47,595 nt of DNA from Phytophthora quininea (taxonomy: Eukaryota > Oomycota > Peronosporomycetes > Peronosporales > Peronosporaceae), in NCBI GenBank assembly GCA_011947345.1, contig JAAVTG010000491.1:1-47595 (forward strand), given 5' to 3'. The position numbers and the translations under genes are program-made. The notes under the pieces are model-generated. The model was not told the DNA's origin. It saw only the letters and a list, made by a program, of their open reading frames with translations, and ran no database searches. This document shows, in pieces, positions 10,920-21,346 of this stretch (the first letter of the stretch is position 1; each line of letters opens with the position of its first letter).

Positions 10920-13900
10920 TTAGTCATCGTCCGCGTTGTGCTTCATCTCGCGCAACTTTTCGTAGCTGAGGAAGGAAATGACAGTGGAAGGCAGTGCCTT
11001 GACAGCATTCACGAATAAGCCTCGATACAGTGACCGCAACCCACGGATTCCTCCTCCTTCTTCCTGGATTGAAGAGCGCACGCAGTCCCAAGCGCCATCA
11101 TACGTCGGGAACGCGAGTTCTGGGTGCCATTTTGCTCCCTGAAGCTGCACACGACGTCGGATGACATCGAACGGGTAGGAAATGCACTGCGACGCCAACG
11201 AAGCGGACGTAGCACACAAAATCTGTCCAGGGACGCTCGGGTGGCCAAGCTGGTTGTTGGTCGACTCGGTATCGTACAGCACAAAGATCGGCCGCAGAGA
11301 CTCGTAGATGGCAAAATTGCAGCCGATGTACGTGAAGACGCCAAGATTTGCCGGTACAAACCCACGGTAGAACCCCTCAAACCTTCCTTCTCTCGGATGG
11401 AGCGAGCGCAATTCAAAATGCCCGTGTCTGGACGATTCGCGTTGTAGTACTGCTGGACAGTTAGCCGACCACGGACGACGTCCAAGGGGTAAAATAGCGT
11501 GTTGAGCGACAAACCGGCAAGCCCACCAACTGCGAGATTGGCCATGCTAGCAGACACACGAGGACTCCCAAAGCGATGGATCCTAACGGCGAGGATGCCT
11601 CGGGCAGTAGTTTAGTCAACTGCTCTTGGTAGACGTTGCACAGGAAGAGCTTCGTCGGCACCGATGGCACAACCCAAATACAGTGAGCGAGATTGCCGCT
11701 GAACAGACTGCGAGGTCCGCTGAGCTTCATCATATTCACAAAGCCCCTTGTCAGTGATGTGTACGGCGCAGCGCCCGAAATGAGTTTTGAAGCGGTCATC
11801 GCAGCGGCTGATGTTGGTTTTGGCCTCGACAGCTGCATGAGCATCTTCAATCTCTCCAAAGGTGCACATACTGTGCGTGCGAGCGCACCAGCGGCAATTG
11901 AGGCGGTGAACGCCGTGGCTTGGGCCATCAGTTGCTGCCTTTGGACGGCGGTGTTGATCTTGTGGTACGCGTTCCTCCCCTCCAGCTCAGGCTGCAAGTA
12001 CTCCCAGTCTCCGCCCGTAGGGTTTTGGCGCATGGCTGAGATCCAGCCAGACTTGAGATTAGCGTCAAAGGTGAGGCTCTGCTGCGCATTGTTCAAATCG
12101 ACGTCGTTGCCGTGCGCCTGGAGCTCAGCTGCGCGCCAAATGGTCCGCAGTGCATTGATATCGCTCTTGAGAGCCATCAAGAAAGCTCGGAATTCCTCCT
12201 TTGCTGCTAGTACTTCTGCATCATCCGGATGCTCGTCATCTTCAGCTCGTCCTTCCTCCATTTCAAATGCCGCAATGCCACGAACTAAATCGTCGTGTGT
12301 GATGTACTGATCGCCAAGTTGATGGGCCGGCAAGTCAAACAATCGTTCGTAGAATGCCAAATGACTGCGCGAATGTCCGTCTGACGACTCGAGCTTCTTC
12401 AGCTTCCCAGCAGCCTCGCTCGTAGAGATCCATTCCTGAATCGCTCTTGGCAATTCTTTGAGTTTAATGGCAGCTTGATCCACGTCATCCCGATCGAAAA
12501 GAGACGACGACGCTTTCGGTAAACGGCCTTTCTTCTCGTCATACGAATCTGTCACTGACTTGAGCACTCGGAAAGCTGCCTCTGGAAGAAGCTGGTCAAT
12601 GTTGGAAGCTCCGAGCGCGATGTGGAAGTGCGCAAACTGAGAAAAGTTAACTAGCCCAGACGAGTCGTTCAGGAGTAGCGACAACGCTAGTTGCACAGCA
12701 CGACTGTAAGCAGGTTGTGGAGGCAACGGTGCTCGTGGGAACATTGGGCTCACTATGACGCCTTCTTCGTCGTCATCCTCGTTAGCGCTGTGTCGTACCA
12801 ATTGCATCTGTAGCGGGTCCATGAGCATGCGTCGTATATCTCGCTCCGTAGCGAAACTCTCGCTAGAACCAGCGACAGCGGTCGTGCCAACTTTCTTGAA
12901 CAGTTTGTGCAGTGCCGTGGAGCCACTACGGGTGATAGTGAGGAAGCTGGCGCGGTCCATACACCAGATTTTAGCGTCCTCGAGGGCTTTCACTGAAGCA
13001 CCTCGGCGGCTGTTGTACAGTAGTGCTGCTTCGCCAAAGCTCGCGCCACGTCCAATCACTCGGTCAACGAAAGGATGGGAAGCTTTGGGCTTTCGTCGTG
13101 ACACCTCGCATCGTCCACTGTCGACCAGGTAGAAGTAGTCCCCAGGGTCACCTTGTCGTAAGATGGTTGTACCTGCACGCACGCTGAGAGGGAAACACTT
13201 GCGAACTGCCAAGGCCTTGGCGCGGTCGTCCAATTCGCTGAAGAGAGGATGGTCCTCCAGCGCTTCCAACAAGAAGCGTCTCTCTTCTAAAGACTGCTGG
13301 CTGCCTGGATGTTCTGCCACAATCTTGCAAAAGCTCTGTTTGTCTAGTTGCCATAGCACCACTGGCTCGTCGTCGTCTTCCGGACTGGTTGTACTCGCTT
13401 GGATCGTAGCACGTCGAGGAGTGTCGTAAATCAGCGCTGACTCGCCGAAGGCGTTGCCAGGTCCGTTCGTTGCCACATGCACGCGCTCGTTCTTCCCCAC
13501 AAGGCGTGACGACGACTTGAACTCGGGCAGGGCGATGGTCTTGCGCTTACGGAGCTGCATGCGTCGTTGGCGAGCTGCGTCATCTGGGGCTGAAGCATGC
13601 AACCCTGTCTTCTGGAGGTGGTCGTAGTCCACGAAGACGTCGCAGTCGCCTCTCTCGATAATGTAAAAGTAATCACCTGGAGATCCCTGGTAGAACACCA
13701 CCTCTCGTTTGGCCAACACACGGCGTCGGAATTGTGACGCTGTCGTCAGTAGCTCCGGTTCACTGAGCGTATGGAAAAGCTGGTGACGTCGTAGGCAATG
13801 AACAACTGCAGCCGTCTCGCTGCCCGTCCGTGGGGCTCTGTCACGAGTTTCCTGCACTCGTTTCTCGTAGCGTTCGCCTTCTCCATCCAACTGCTTCCGG

Positions 13901-14751
13901 AACGACACTTCCGGTAGAAAACTCGCTCCTTGCTGAAGCTTGAGGAAATCTCCTCCGTCGTTCCCGCTGAAGTGCTTGGGCAGGTACGAATTCGCCGACG
14001 GATATGGCAGCAGCAGCCCCAGATGCTGGTACAGCCCCGCCACCAGCTGCGAGCAGAACATCTTTGCTGTCTTAACCTCCTCCCCTTCCTGCTCAAACAC
14101 GACTGCATTCTCAAAGACTGAGCGTTCTCTTCCCCTCAGCTCCGCAGCGAGAGCCTGGTACCTGTCATTCACTAGCTCCTTCTCCTTCAGCAAAGCATTG
14201 CGCTCGAACGTCGGCATTTTGTCTCTGTGGGTAAGCTCACTGTCCAATCTCGCCAGCTCCTTCTTGGTGGCCACCAGAGCCGCAAAGATCCTCTCTCTAG
14301 CGATGCGCGTGGGAACCGACACTCCTGCATTGAAGAACCTAGCTGGGTTGTCTTCGTACGGAGCGTTGAGACTGGCGAGTGCAAACTGCACGGCCTTGTG
14401 CTGCAACTCTGGCGTCCGGTCCACCTGCAGCTTCCTCACGGCAACCTCGTGGCCCTTACTGAGCAGAATGCGAGCCACCAGCGGCCGCAGCCTGACGCCT
14501 GTGAGAGCTGCTTCCAGGATGAACAGCTCGTCCTCGGGGGTCTTGGCGTCGGGGGCGAGCGACGGCGCTCGGATGACGATGCCGTTGTGGTCCCATTGGG
14601 TCTGGCCGAAGAACTTGGCGCAGACGCAGATGGCGCCTCCGTAGAGCCCCATGGTGGCGCACTTGCGGTCGAACAGCACCACATCGCCCGTGTCCACCTG
14701 CAGGTCCCGCAGCAACGTACGTACACGCGCCTCGTCCGACGTCGCGGCCAT
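10920..14751 (-). CDS. NlpC/P60-like, tandem cNMP-binding, mitochondrial carrier fusion protein
   Basis: One intronless gene for about 1,277 aa. Residues 20-250 look like a permuted NlpC/P60 (YiiX/LRAT-like) fold, with WDHNGIVI (His about 55), FILEAALTGV (Glu about 80) and MFCSQLVAGLYQHLG (Cys about 233). Two cyclic-nucleotide-binding domains follow (about 320-480 and 500-615). Their phosphate-binding cassettes FGESALIYDTPRRATI and FGEAALLYNSRRGASV keep the arginine that binds the phosphate in PKA regulatory subunits. An EF-hand-like helical region (650-900) precedes a complete carrier with three repeat signatures: CAPLERLK, FYPLDVVR and SYPFDVIRRRV. Two single-base losses, near 11550 (GGGG to GGG) and 11395 (TTTT to TTT), break the frame inside the carrier. 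Correcting both gives one reading frame of a whole number of codons. The likely site is the mitochondrial inner membrane; the substrate is unknown. The alternative start is 14763. Confidence 0.88.
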
Positions 14752-14818
14752 CGATCTGATCAATAGCCACTAAAATGGCGACTGTCACGTCGGATTTGCT
14801 CCGCACATTGAGAGGAGA
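14752..14818. promoter_or_regulatory. Short divergent promoter between carrier fusion and Rrg7-like gene
   Basis: Only 67 bp separate the minus-strand start at 14751 from the plus-strand start at 14819. Both genes must share the regulatory sequence, or their promoters must lie inside the neighbouring coding region. No TATA box is visible. An out-of-phase ATG at 14775 on the plus strand reads 28 codons before a stop and could act as an upstream ORF. Confidence 0.4.
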
Positions 14819-15397
14819 ATGCGGAGGCTCGATGCCGGATGGAGACAGCTCTCGACGGTGACGGAGAGCTGTCTGAACCGCGACAAGGGGCTGCAGTTCG
14901 AGCAGCAAGTGGTGGACGTCATGCGGACGCTCAACTGCCGACTGGAAGCGACGCAGCAGTCTCGAGACGGCGGCATCGACCATCGCGTAGGTCGACCGTA
15001 CACATATTGGCATGGCGTACATTAACAGCGACTGCTATGTTGCTAGGGCACGTGGACGCTGCCAGACCTGGAGGTGGACGTGGTGTCGCAGTGCAAGAAC
15101 GAGAGCAAGCCGGTGGGCATCCAGCACATCCGAGAGTTCCACGGAGTGCTGAGCTTCTTTCCGGCGACCACCGTGGGGCTGTTCGCGTCGGCCTCTGGCT
15201 ACAGCATCTACGCCCAGAGGTTCTTCCTGAGAATGCAGCACCCGGCCATCTTGTGCTCGATGGACAGCGGCAGACTGCAGTCGTTTCTGCTGAACGACAG
15301 GGCGCAGACTTTACTGCCGAAACTCACCGTCGGGACGCTGTTTGTAGACCAGCAACACGCGCTGGTGCTCACGTACGGAGACAAAGTGCTCGGGTAA
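14819..15397 (+). CDS. PD-(D/E)XK nuclease-fold protein, Rrg7/DUF2034-like
   Basis: Two exons (14819-14986 and 15047-15397) with a 60-nt intron give 172 aa. The sequence shows GLQFEQQVVDVM, a small-protein version of the motif I helix. It is followed by SRDGGIDHRG-W, EVDVVSQCKNES with the (E/Q)xK catalytic pair, and PVGIQHIREFHGVL. This order matches the Mrr-like nuclease fold of yeast Rrg7 (DUF2034), which is needed for respiratory growth. The N-terminus is short and its targeting signal cannot be judged, since the upstream ATG at 14775 is in another phase. A bacterial Mrr origin by recent transfer is unlikely because the intron splits the motif. Activity on DNA is inferred only from the fold. 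Confidence 0.72.
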
Positions 15398-15555
15398 AGG
15401 GCAATTAATATACGAATGCGTAGCAGATAAGCGTCTTCATCATCTTGCAGATGAAGACGTTGCAGTCGATGTCAACTTCAGTACATCCGGCTCTCTGATT
15501 GGTCCACGAAAAACTCTATTTGTTGCTTGAGCACGAGCGGCCATACTCGTCCCCC

Positions 15556-16832
15556 ATGGCGACTGTGCTGGACCTCGGCAGCCTGCAGTCCGTGGCGAAC
15601 ATGCTGCGCGGCAGCTTCCTCAGCCAGGCGCTGGTGCTGCTCCTGCTCGTGCTGCTGCTGCGCTGGGTGCTGGCGTCCTGGGGTGTGGGGCTCTCGCCCT
15701 ACGAAGTGCAGACGTGTCCGCCCCTCAACCCCAACGTGCACTTCCGCTACGGCGTGGCCCAGATGCAGGGCCGACGGCCGTATATGGAGGACCGACAGAC
15801 GGCAATGGCAGACCTCAACGGAGACCCCACACAGTCCTTCTACGGCATCTTTGACGGCCACGGAGGCGACGGAGCAGCCAAGTGAGTCAACAAACAGTGA
15901 AAGGATGGGAATTAAGGGCTACTATTTTACTTTTTACCTAGTTACTGTGTGCAGGCAATGTGTCAAAACGTGATCAGGGAGCCGAGCATCACCAAGGAGC
16001 CGACGGAGGCGTTAAAGAACGGGTTCTTACGGACGGACCAAGAGGTGAAGAGATGACGCAGCAGTTTGAGGAGAGTTGAAGGTGTTAATTTTGTTGGTTT
16101 CGCGGTGTAGTATTTGCAGATTGCCAATCGGAAGAACTCGGAGGACGGGACCACGGCGGTGGTGGTATTAACCCAGGGAGACGAGATTTTTGTGGCGCAT
16201 ACGGGGATTCCAGAGCGGTGCTGGTACATCGCAGTGGGAAGGTGTCGGTGCTGACGTCGGACCACAAGCCGAATCGACCGGACGAACGACGTCGAATTCA
16301 GGAGCTGGGCGGGTCAGTGGTGTTCTGGGGCGTCTGGAGAGTCGAGGGCATCCTTGCCGTGTCTCGAGCCATTGGCGATCGGATGCTCAAGCCCTTTGTG
16401 GTAGCGGAGCCGGAGGTGAAGAAGTTCACACGCACAGAGGCCGATCGCTACGTTGTGTTGGCGAGTGACGGGGTGTGGGACACGGTCTCCAATGACGACG
16501 CTGCCCAAATTGTACTCAAGCACGAGGACCCACAGGTGGCGGCCCAACAGATCATGGAGGAAGCGTACGGTCGAGGAAGCCTCGACAACATTTGCGTCAT
16601 GGTCATCGACCTCAGAGCGTACGGCGTTGCAGCTATCGTGTCCAATGCGGATGGTTATCTAACAGTGTCTTTGGATCATGGTGTGTTGCAGGAACAGGAG
16701 CGAGTGTTCACCAAAAGATGCATAGCTTGTTGGCTGTGTGGGTTTGACGATAGAGAAGATGACGCCAATAGCCGGCATTTAGGCAAACACGAGATACATA
16801 GCGCACTGCTGTTGGACTCTGTGAGCATCTGA
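15556..16832 (+). CDS. Membrane-anchored PP2C-type Ser/Thr phosphatase
   Basis: Three exons (15556-15881, 15942-16044, 16111-16832) with introns of 60 and 66 nt encode about 383 aa. Residues 20-40 (LSQALVLLLLVLLLRWVLAS) are a membrane anchor or signal anchor. The PPM catalytic domain then shows the usual motifs in order: RRPYMEDRQTA, FYGIFDGHGGDGA, EDGTTAVVVL, AHTGDSRAVL, SDHKPNRPDE, GILAVSRAIGD, LASDGVWDTV and SLDNICVMVI. The metal-binding aspartates are all present. One G is missing from a five-G run near 16203, within HTGDSR; restoring it joins the frames into a whole number of codons. The 60-residue tail after the catalytic domain is not recognised. An upstream ATG at 15499 would add 19 residues. 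Its substrates cannot be told from sequence. Confidence 0.92.
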
Positions 16833-16952
16833 AAAGTACCCGAGACGTGAAGACAAGCACCACCCATCCACAGAAAACTGCCAAGTGTACAAATCAAGGA
16901 TCGGATAAAATAGTCCTCATATTCGGCTGCGTGCTCGGCAGACTTGCTGCTG

Positions 16953-17483
16953 CTATTTGTAAGTCACCTGCACTGGCTTACACAGTTGTTTGTGGAATTC
17001 AGGCTTGACGACGGGGTCCAGCGACGCCGAGTGGTCCGTGACGTAGCGAGCTTTCACGAGGGCCTCACTTTCGTTGGTCCAGCGAGAGCGGTGCTTGTCG
17101 AGTTCCTCGCCGACCATTTTCCGCCCCTTCATCTCACGTGGAGCTGCAAACTCGGTCGGCACGCTGGAGTTGTTGTAGGCAGACTGCGAAAGGGACTGCC
17201 ACGTCGACGAGCCTTTGGTTCTGTCGGCGCCAACCAGTTCGTTGTAGTTGTACTTGGTCGAGTCGCTGCTGCGGTGGAGGCCTGCACCAAACTCCTTAAC
17301 GGTGACGCGCGCACCTTCGCGCATCTGGACGCAGGTGCTGCTGGTGAAGTTGACGCCGCCATCTTTGACGTCCTGGACGGCGCCAGGGCGATACGCTTCC
17401 TCGACAAAGTTGCCTACGAGGGTTTTGCACTCGAACGAACGCTTGCCGCCGCGCAAAATGTTCGAACCGCCACCGCCCAGCAT
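16953..17483 (-). CDS. Conserved-looking hypothetical protein, possibly flagellar
   Basis: A single-exon frame of 176 aa on the minus strand, GC3-rich like its neighbours. No domain is recognised. The sequence has short aromatic/charged motifs (SFECKTLVGNFVEEAY, TKYNYNELVG, AYNNSSVPTEF, HRSRWTNESEALVKARYV) with little predicted core. This style is common among small microtubule inner proteins of cilia, but that is an impression and not a match. On the same strand an upstream ATG (about 17557) opens MADKKASCLQNHNTHHSAY in another phase. If one base is missing near 17485, the true N-terminus may start there. It is convergent with the PP2C gene. Confidence 0.6.
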   Translation of the reverse strand: MLGGGGSNILRGGKRSFECKTLVGNFVEEAYRPGAVQDVKDGGVNFTSSTCVQMREGARVTVKEFGAGLHRSSDSTKYNYNELVGADRTKGSSTWQSLSQSAYNNSSVPTEFAAPREMKGRKMVGEELDKHRSRWTNESEALVKARYVTDHSASLDPVVKPEFHKQLCKPVQVTYK

Positions 17484-18037
17484 CGTGCAGATTGCTGTGA
17501 TATGCAGAGTGGTGTGTGTTGTGGTTCTGCAGGCACGAGGCCTTCTTGTCGGCCATTTTTGTCGGAGTTTGCCACTGATAAAGATGGCTGCACGGATATA
17601 GTATCAAGTTGAAGTCCAAGATCTTATCCAAAGACCACGGTGAGCACTTTTTGTTGTAGAGTTTTTTATGGACCGATACGACCGACACCGACAGCTGGAA
17701 GCCCGTGGTTGACTAACTTTTTCTTGCATCAATTGGCGATCCTCTTCCGCTTTGAGTCCAGGTATCTTGACACAGGTTTCACAATGTGGGGATGCAGAGG
17801 CTGATCCTCTGCCACATTAGTATCAACACAGCAGCGCGCGCATGAACTCCTACGATAGTTCTGTTGTAGCACCTTCGGGCATACTTCTGCCCAGCGTAGC
17901 AGCATACAATAATCGCCAGCGGAGACAAGCAGACCGTTTTCCGAGCGTCTCCGAGTTGTTTCCTTTTCCGTTACATTTGCAGTCTACTGTCATAAATCCC
18001 AGCAAAGAGACTAACCAAGAAATATCAGCTATCTTGC
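17484..18037. other. Divergent intergenic region
   Basis: Holds the possible extended N-terminus of the minus-strand gene (about 17485-17560) and the promoters of two divergent genes. A short plus-strand frame (17842-18084) and its antisense shadow are open but overlap the promoter and have no recognisable content. Nothing else is seen. Confidence 0.5.
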
Positions 18038-18053
18038 GCTCATTCTCACTCTC
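18038..18053 (+). promoter_or_regulatory. Oomycete initiator (Inr)-like element
   Basis: GCTCATTCTCACTCTC fits the oomycete transcription-start consensus (GCTCATT-Y-Y-N-CA with a pyrimidine-rich tail). It sits 31 bp before the ATG at 18069. It supports both the chosen start and the oomycete assignment. Confidence 0.6.
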
Positions 18054-18068
18054 GCCTCGATCAAAGCA

Positions 18069-19096
18069 ATGGGCGAAACGTTGACGGTGCGCTTGTTCGT
18101 GCGCACGCAGACGTACGACATCCCGTGCGACCCTCGACAGCCGGCCAAGTGGCTGCTGCAGCAGGCCAAGACCATCCAGCGCGCCAGCCAGAAGCACACG
18201 CCGGAGGACGAGCTGGAGGTGCTTTTCAACCGCACCAGTCGCCAGGTCATCGACCTGGGCGAGTCCATCGGCAGCAGCATCTCCCCATGGACGTCGTGGA
18301 TGCGCGCACGCTGTTGCAGACGCCAGACATGTCCTACAACAGCGCCATGTTCCCCTGGCTGCGCTCGTACCCGGGCGGCCTGCTGTCGGCCGACAAGATG
18401 GACTCGAGCAACGGTCTCTTCTTCCAGCAGCTCTACGCCTTCACGTTGATCGGCAAGCGCACGCCACTATCGGCAGCGCAGAGGAAGCAGAAGCAGGACC
18501 AGGACTCGTTCCTGTCTCTGCTGCAGACCTACGTCATGGGCAACTACGAGGAAGGACAGAAGACGAGAAACGTCTACGGGAGTCAGTACCCTACTGCTAG
18601 GAGAGCCACCGCTCCGGCATCGCCCGTCTACAGACCGGAGAATGACGGCTTCTCAGACTCTGGATCTGATAGTAGTGTGGAAGAGGCGGCGTATCCGACG
18701 CGGTCGTCACCCACTCGGTCAGATGCGAGTCCTGTCCAAGTCCCGATGATCCCGTCGCCGTCGATCCCTCGACCGGAACGCAACCCGCTGGATAAGATGG
18801 ACAATGTGTTCGACATTGTGTTCAAACAGCAGGCCATTGGGATGAAGTTGGGGGCTGATGAGACCAAGCAGTTCGCAATCGTCAAAGAGTGTTTCGAAGG
18901 CTCCGAGGCCAAACGGTATCCGGAGATTACGAGTGGCGTTGTCATCTTGGCGGTCAATGGACAGGAGGTCAGCGGTCTAGGACTCTCGCGTGTGCTGTAC
19001 AGATTACGAGAAGCACCTCGTCCTGTGGTGGTTCGCTTCGGACGGATGTCGACGCGGCAGCTGCTGGAGAGACGCAAGGGTCGAGGGCCGTGGTAA
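18069..19096 (+). CDS. PDZ-like domain protein
   Basis: Single exon, about 342 aa after one correction. Residues 1-75 (VRLFVRTQTYDIPCDPRQPA, then KWLLQQAKTIQRASQ) look like a small ubiquitin-like or effector-binding fold and continue into DLGESIGSSIS. A disordered serine/proline linker covers about 180-245. The C-terminal 85 residues read as a PDZ-like fold: VFDIVFKQQAIGMKLGADET, then IVKECFEGSEA, SGVVILAVNGQEVSGL and VVVRFGRM. The frame breaks near 18285, where a C-run (CCCC before ATG) is probably one base short, and resumes as MDVVDARTLLQTPDMSYN. It is probably an intracellular adaptor. No transmembrane segment is seen. Confidence 0.75.
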
Positions 19097-19120
19097 AAGT
19101 TCCTACCGTTTTTGCTTCGT

Positions 19121-19688
19121 TATGGCGGCAGATCGATCTACCAATTGGCTCCACGATTGTAACACGACAAGGCCACCTCGGACTCCGCTGCCACCAGGCT
19201 CCCGTTGTAAGAGAGGACTTTGAATTGAGAAATGGAGAGGCCAGAACTTTTAATGCCGCCTGTTTGAAAATCCCACCAATGCTTGATAAAACGATAGTTG
19301 TTGAAGACGTGTTTTGGAACTATCAGCACTACGCGACGAACGAGCCTGGGGTTCAAGTGCGTCGTGAACCACCTAGCAATATGAACTCGATACACCCGGA
19401 AGCTGTACGGTCACCTTCCTGGTTTGCAGAATATCTTCAGTGTGAAGATGTCAAAGCAATTGTTCATACGAGCTTTGCGATGTATGGGCCGATCTCCCCG
19501 CGTACTTGACGTCGGTACTGTCCAAGAAGAGCAACATACACTCGGACTTCCCGAAGGTGTGCAACTGCCTCAAGGATGTCAAGACGTTGCTATGTACTGT
19601 GGATGTCATCGCACGACGTTCGTTCGGTGGCACCGTTGACTTGGTGACTGGTAATGGAGACCTCTGGTTGTCGTCCTCTTTGCGATAG
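19121..19688 (+). other. Unresolved plus-strand coding-like segment
   Basis: Three plus-strand frames follow one another: MAADRSTNWLHDC from 19121, then KIPPMLDKTIVVEDVFWNYQ up to about 19490. The last is LPAYLTSVLSKKSNIHSDFP to the stop at 19686. With two frame changes they form about 190 residues of plausible protein sequence directly upstream of the TTLL3-type gene. A possible weak splice donor (GTAATG at about 19650) could join the last piece in phase to the tubulin ligase frame through an acceptor near 19721. It may therefore be an N-terminal extension, or a separate damaged gene. No domain is recognised. Confidence 0.35.
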
Positions 19689-19725
19689 AAAATGTCCACT
19701 TTATCCCGTTCGCCTTTTCCAAGGG

Positions 19726-21311
19726 GCGATGGTGCTGCTCTTCGCGGCGGACGATAAATTCGAGGACGTGATTAAAGCTCTGGAGGAGCGAGGTTGGCAA
19801 CGTCTGCCCTACGTTGGCATCCCCAAGTTCGACCTCAAGTGGACCAACTACTCCAAGGTGGCGTGGTCCCTCGTCAAGCCCCAGCAAATCGTCAACCACT
19901 TCCAGAATGCCATCCTGTTCTCGTGCAAAGATCTCTTCACTGAGCTGCTGTATGCTCACGCTGGAGAGATCGACCAAGGGCAAACAGTGGTGGATAAATG
20001 TTTCCCTCGTTCGTTCGACTGGAATGAGGATCAAGAATTGCTGAAGAAGTGCTTTCTGTACAGCCAAGCGGTCGGCGTGCTTAAAAGTAGTTTGAGAAGC
20101 AAAGCTGATGAAGTACAGCTGAAGGTTGCTACGGACTTGGTGAAGGCTGTTGTTGCAGATGGGGCTGCGTTTCAAGGCTGGAGAGATGGTTTTGCCATCA
20201 GTGTGGATGACGCGGTGGAAGTCTCAGCGGCATTGGCGTTAGCATCAAGAGGGAATGATGTAGTATCTGTGGATGACAAGGTCAGGAGAGAGGTGGAAGG
20301 GCTCTTGCAGCAGCTGCAACAGCGTGACCCGCAGTTCTCCGCTATCGACAAGGCGGGCAGCAACGTGTGGATCTGCAAGCCGTCCAATTTGTCCCAAGGG
20401 CGAGGGATTGCACTGTGCAGCTCCCTGCGCGAACTGATAGAAATCACGGAGGAACAAGACGCCGGTAGTGGACAATACGAAGAAGCTTCATCTACTCGGT
20501 GGATTGTGCAAAAGTATATCGAGAGACCGCTGCTGCTTCAAAATGGCCATAAGTTTGACATCCGCCAGTGGGTGCTCCTCACCGAACTCGGACCCAAGCC
20601 GGTAGCGTTTTGGTTCTTCAGGAGCTACTTGCGCTTCTGCTCTCGGCCTTTCGACTTGTCGCGACTGGAAGATCGCTTTACGCACCTCAGCAATTACTCC
20701 GTCCAGCAATATTTTGTACCAGACGTCGAGTCGAAGCAAGCTACACGTACTGACGATTTCGAGCCGATGTGGTCGTCGGAGCAGCTTCAAGACTTCCTCA
20801 GGTTTGCGTGTCTTCAGCATAATCGTCCTTACTGCCAATTAAATTCTTCTTCCCATACACATAGGCAACAAACGCACGACAGAGACGTCTGGACAGAGTC
20901 CATTTTACCACAGATGCAGAGCACTGCCAGACTTGCTTTGGCTGCGGTTCTTCCAAAGCTCAAAGTTGTCGGGGTGAGTGCACTTGCAAGCGTTGTCTGA
21001 TGTTCATTGTATAACTATTTCTTTTTCCAGAAAGGATTCGAGTGGCTTGGCTTTGACTTTCTTGTGGATGAGAATTACCACGTTTGGCTGCTGGAAGTGA
21101 ATGTAAGTCCCGATGTAAGTCACAGCACCAGCGTCACCGCCGAGTTGGCACCAAAAGCAACGGTTGATACCTTAAACCGTACGTACATGTACAGTTTGTT
21201 TTGTTGAAAATTGCGACCAGTATTATATGACTGCACTGCTGTGTTGCTGTAGTGGTGCTGGACGACAAGCGCTCTCCTGATAACGGGTGGCTTCCATTCT
21301 CCTTAGACTAG
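19726..21311 (+). CDS. TTLL3: Tubulin monoglycylase, TTLL3/TTLL8 type
   Basis: Four exons (19726-20801, 20865-20973, 21031-21178, 21253-21311) with introns of 63, 57 and 74 nt join to 463 aa with no frame error. The N-terminal half carries the glycylase pattern: VNHFQNAILFSCKDLFTELL, then CFPRSF and LYSQAVGVLK. The ATP-grasp TTL domain shows VWICKPSNLSQGRGIALC, RWIVQKYIERPLLL, HKFDIRQWVLL and FTHLSNYSVQ. It ends with FEWLGFDFLVDENYHVWLLEVN, where the final E and N bind metal. The family adds the first glycine to glutamates in axonemal tubulin. Its presence agrees with a flagellated life stage. The start is uncertain: the same frame is open from 19654, and the preceding segment may add exons. 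Confidence 0.88.
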
Positions 21312-21346
21312 GTTTTCCGAATCGATTGAATTTTGCCAGCTTAGCG

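Noticed and set aside
13940..14644. Plus-strand ORF of 234 codons antisense to the carrier fusion
   Set aside because: It is the antisense shadow of a conserved GC-rich gene; serine-rich translation and no domain. Several similar long shadows (19606-20175 minus, 42446-42970 minus, 33700s plus) were left out for the same reason.
14819..15397. Recent bacterial transfer of an Mrr restriction enzyme
   Set aside because: The gene has a spliceosomal intron within the catalytic region, host-like base composition, and fits the eukaryotic Rrg7 family.
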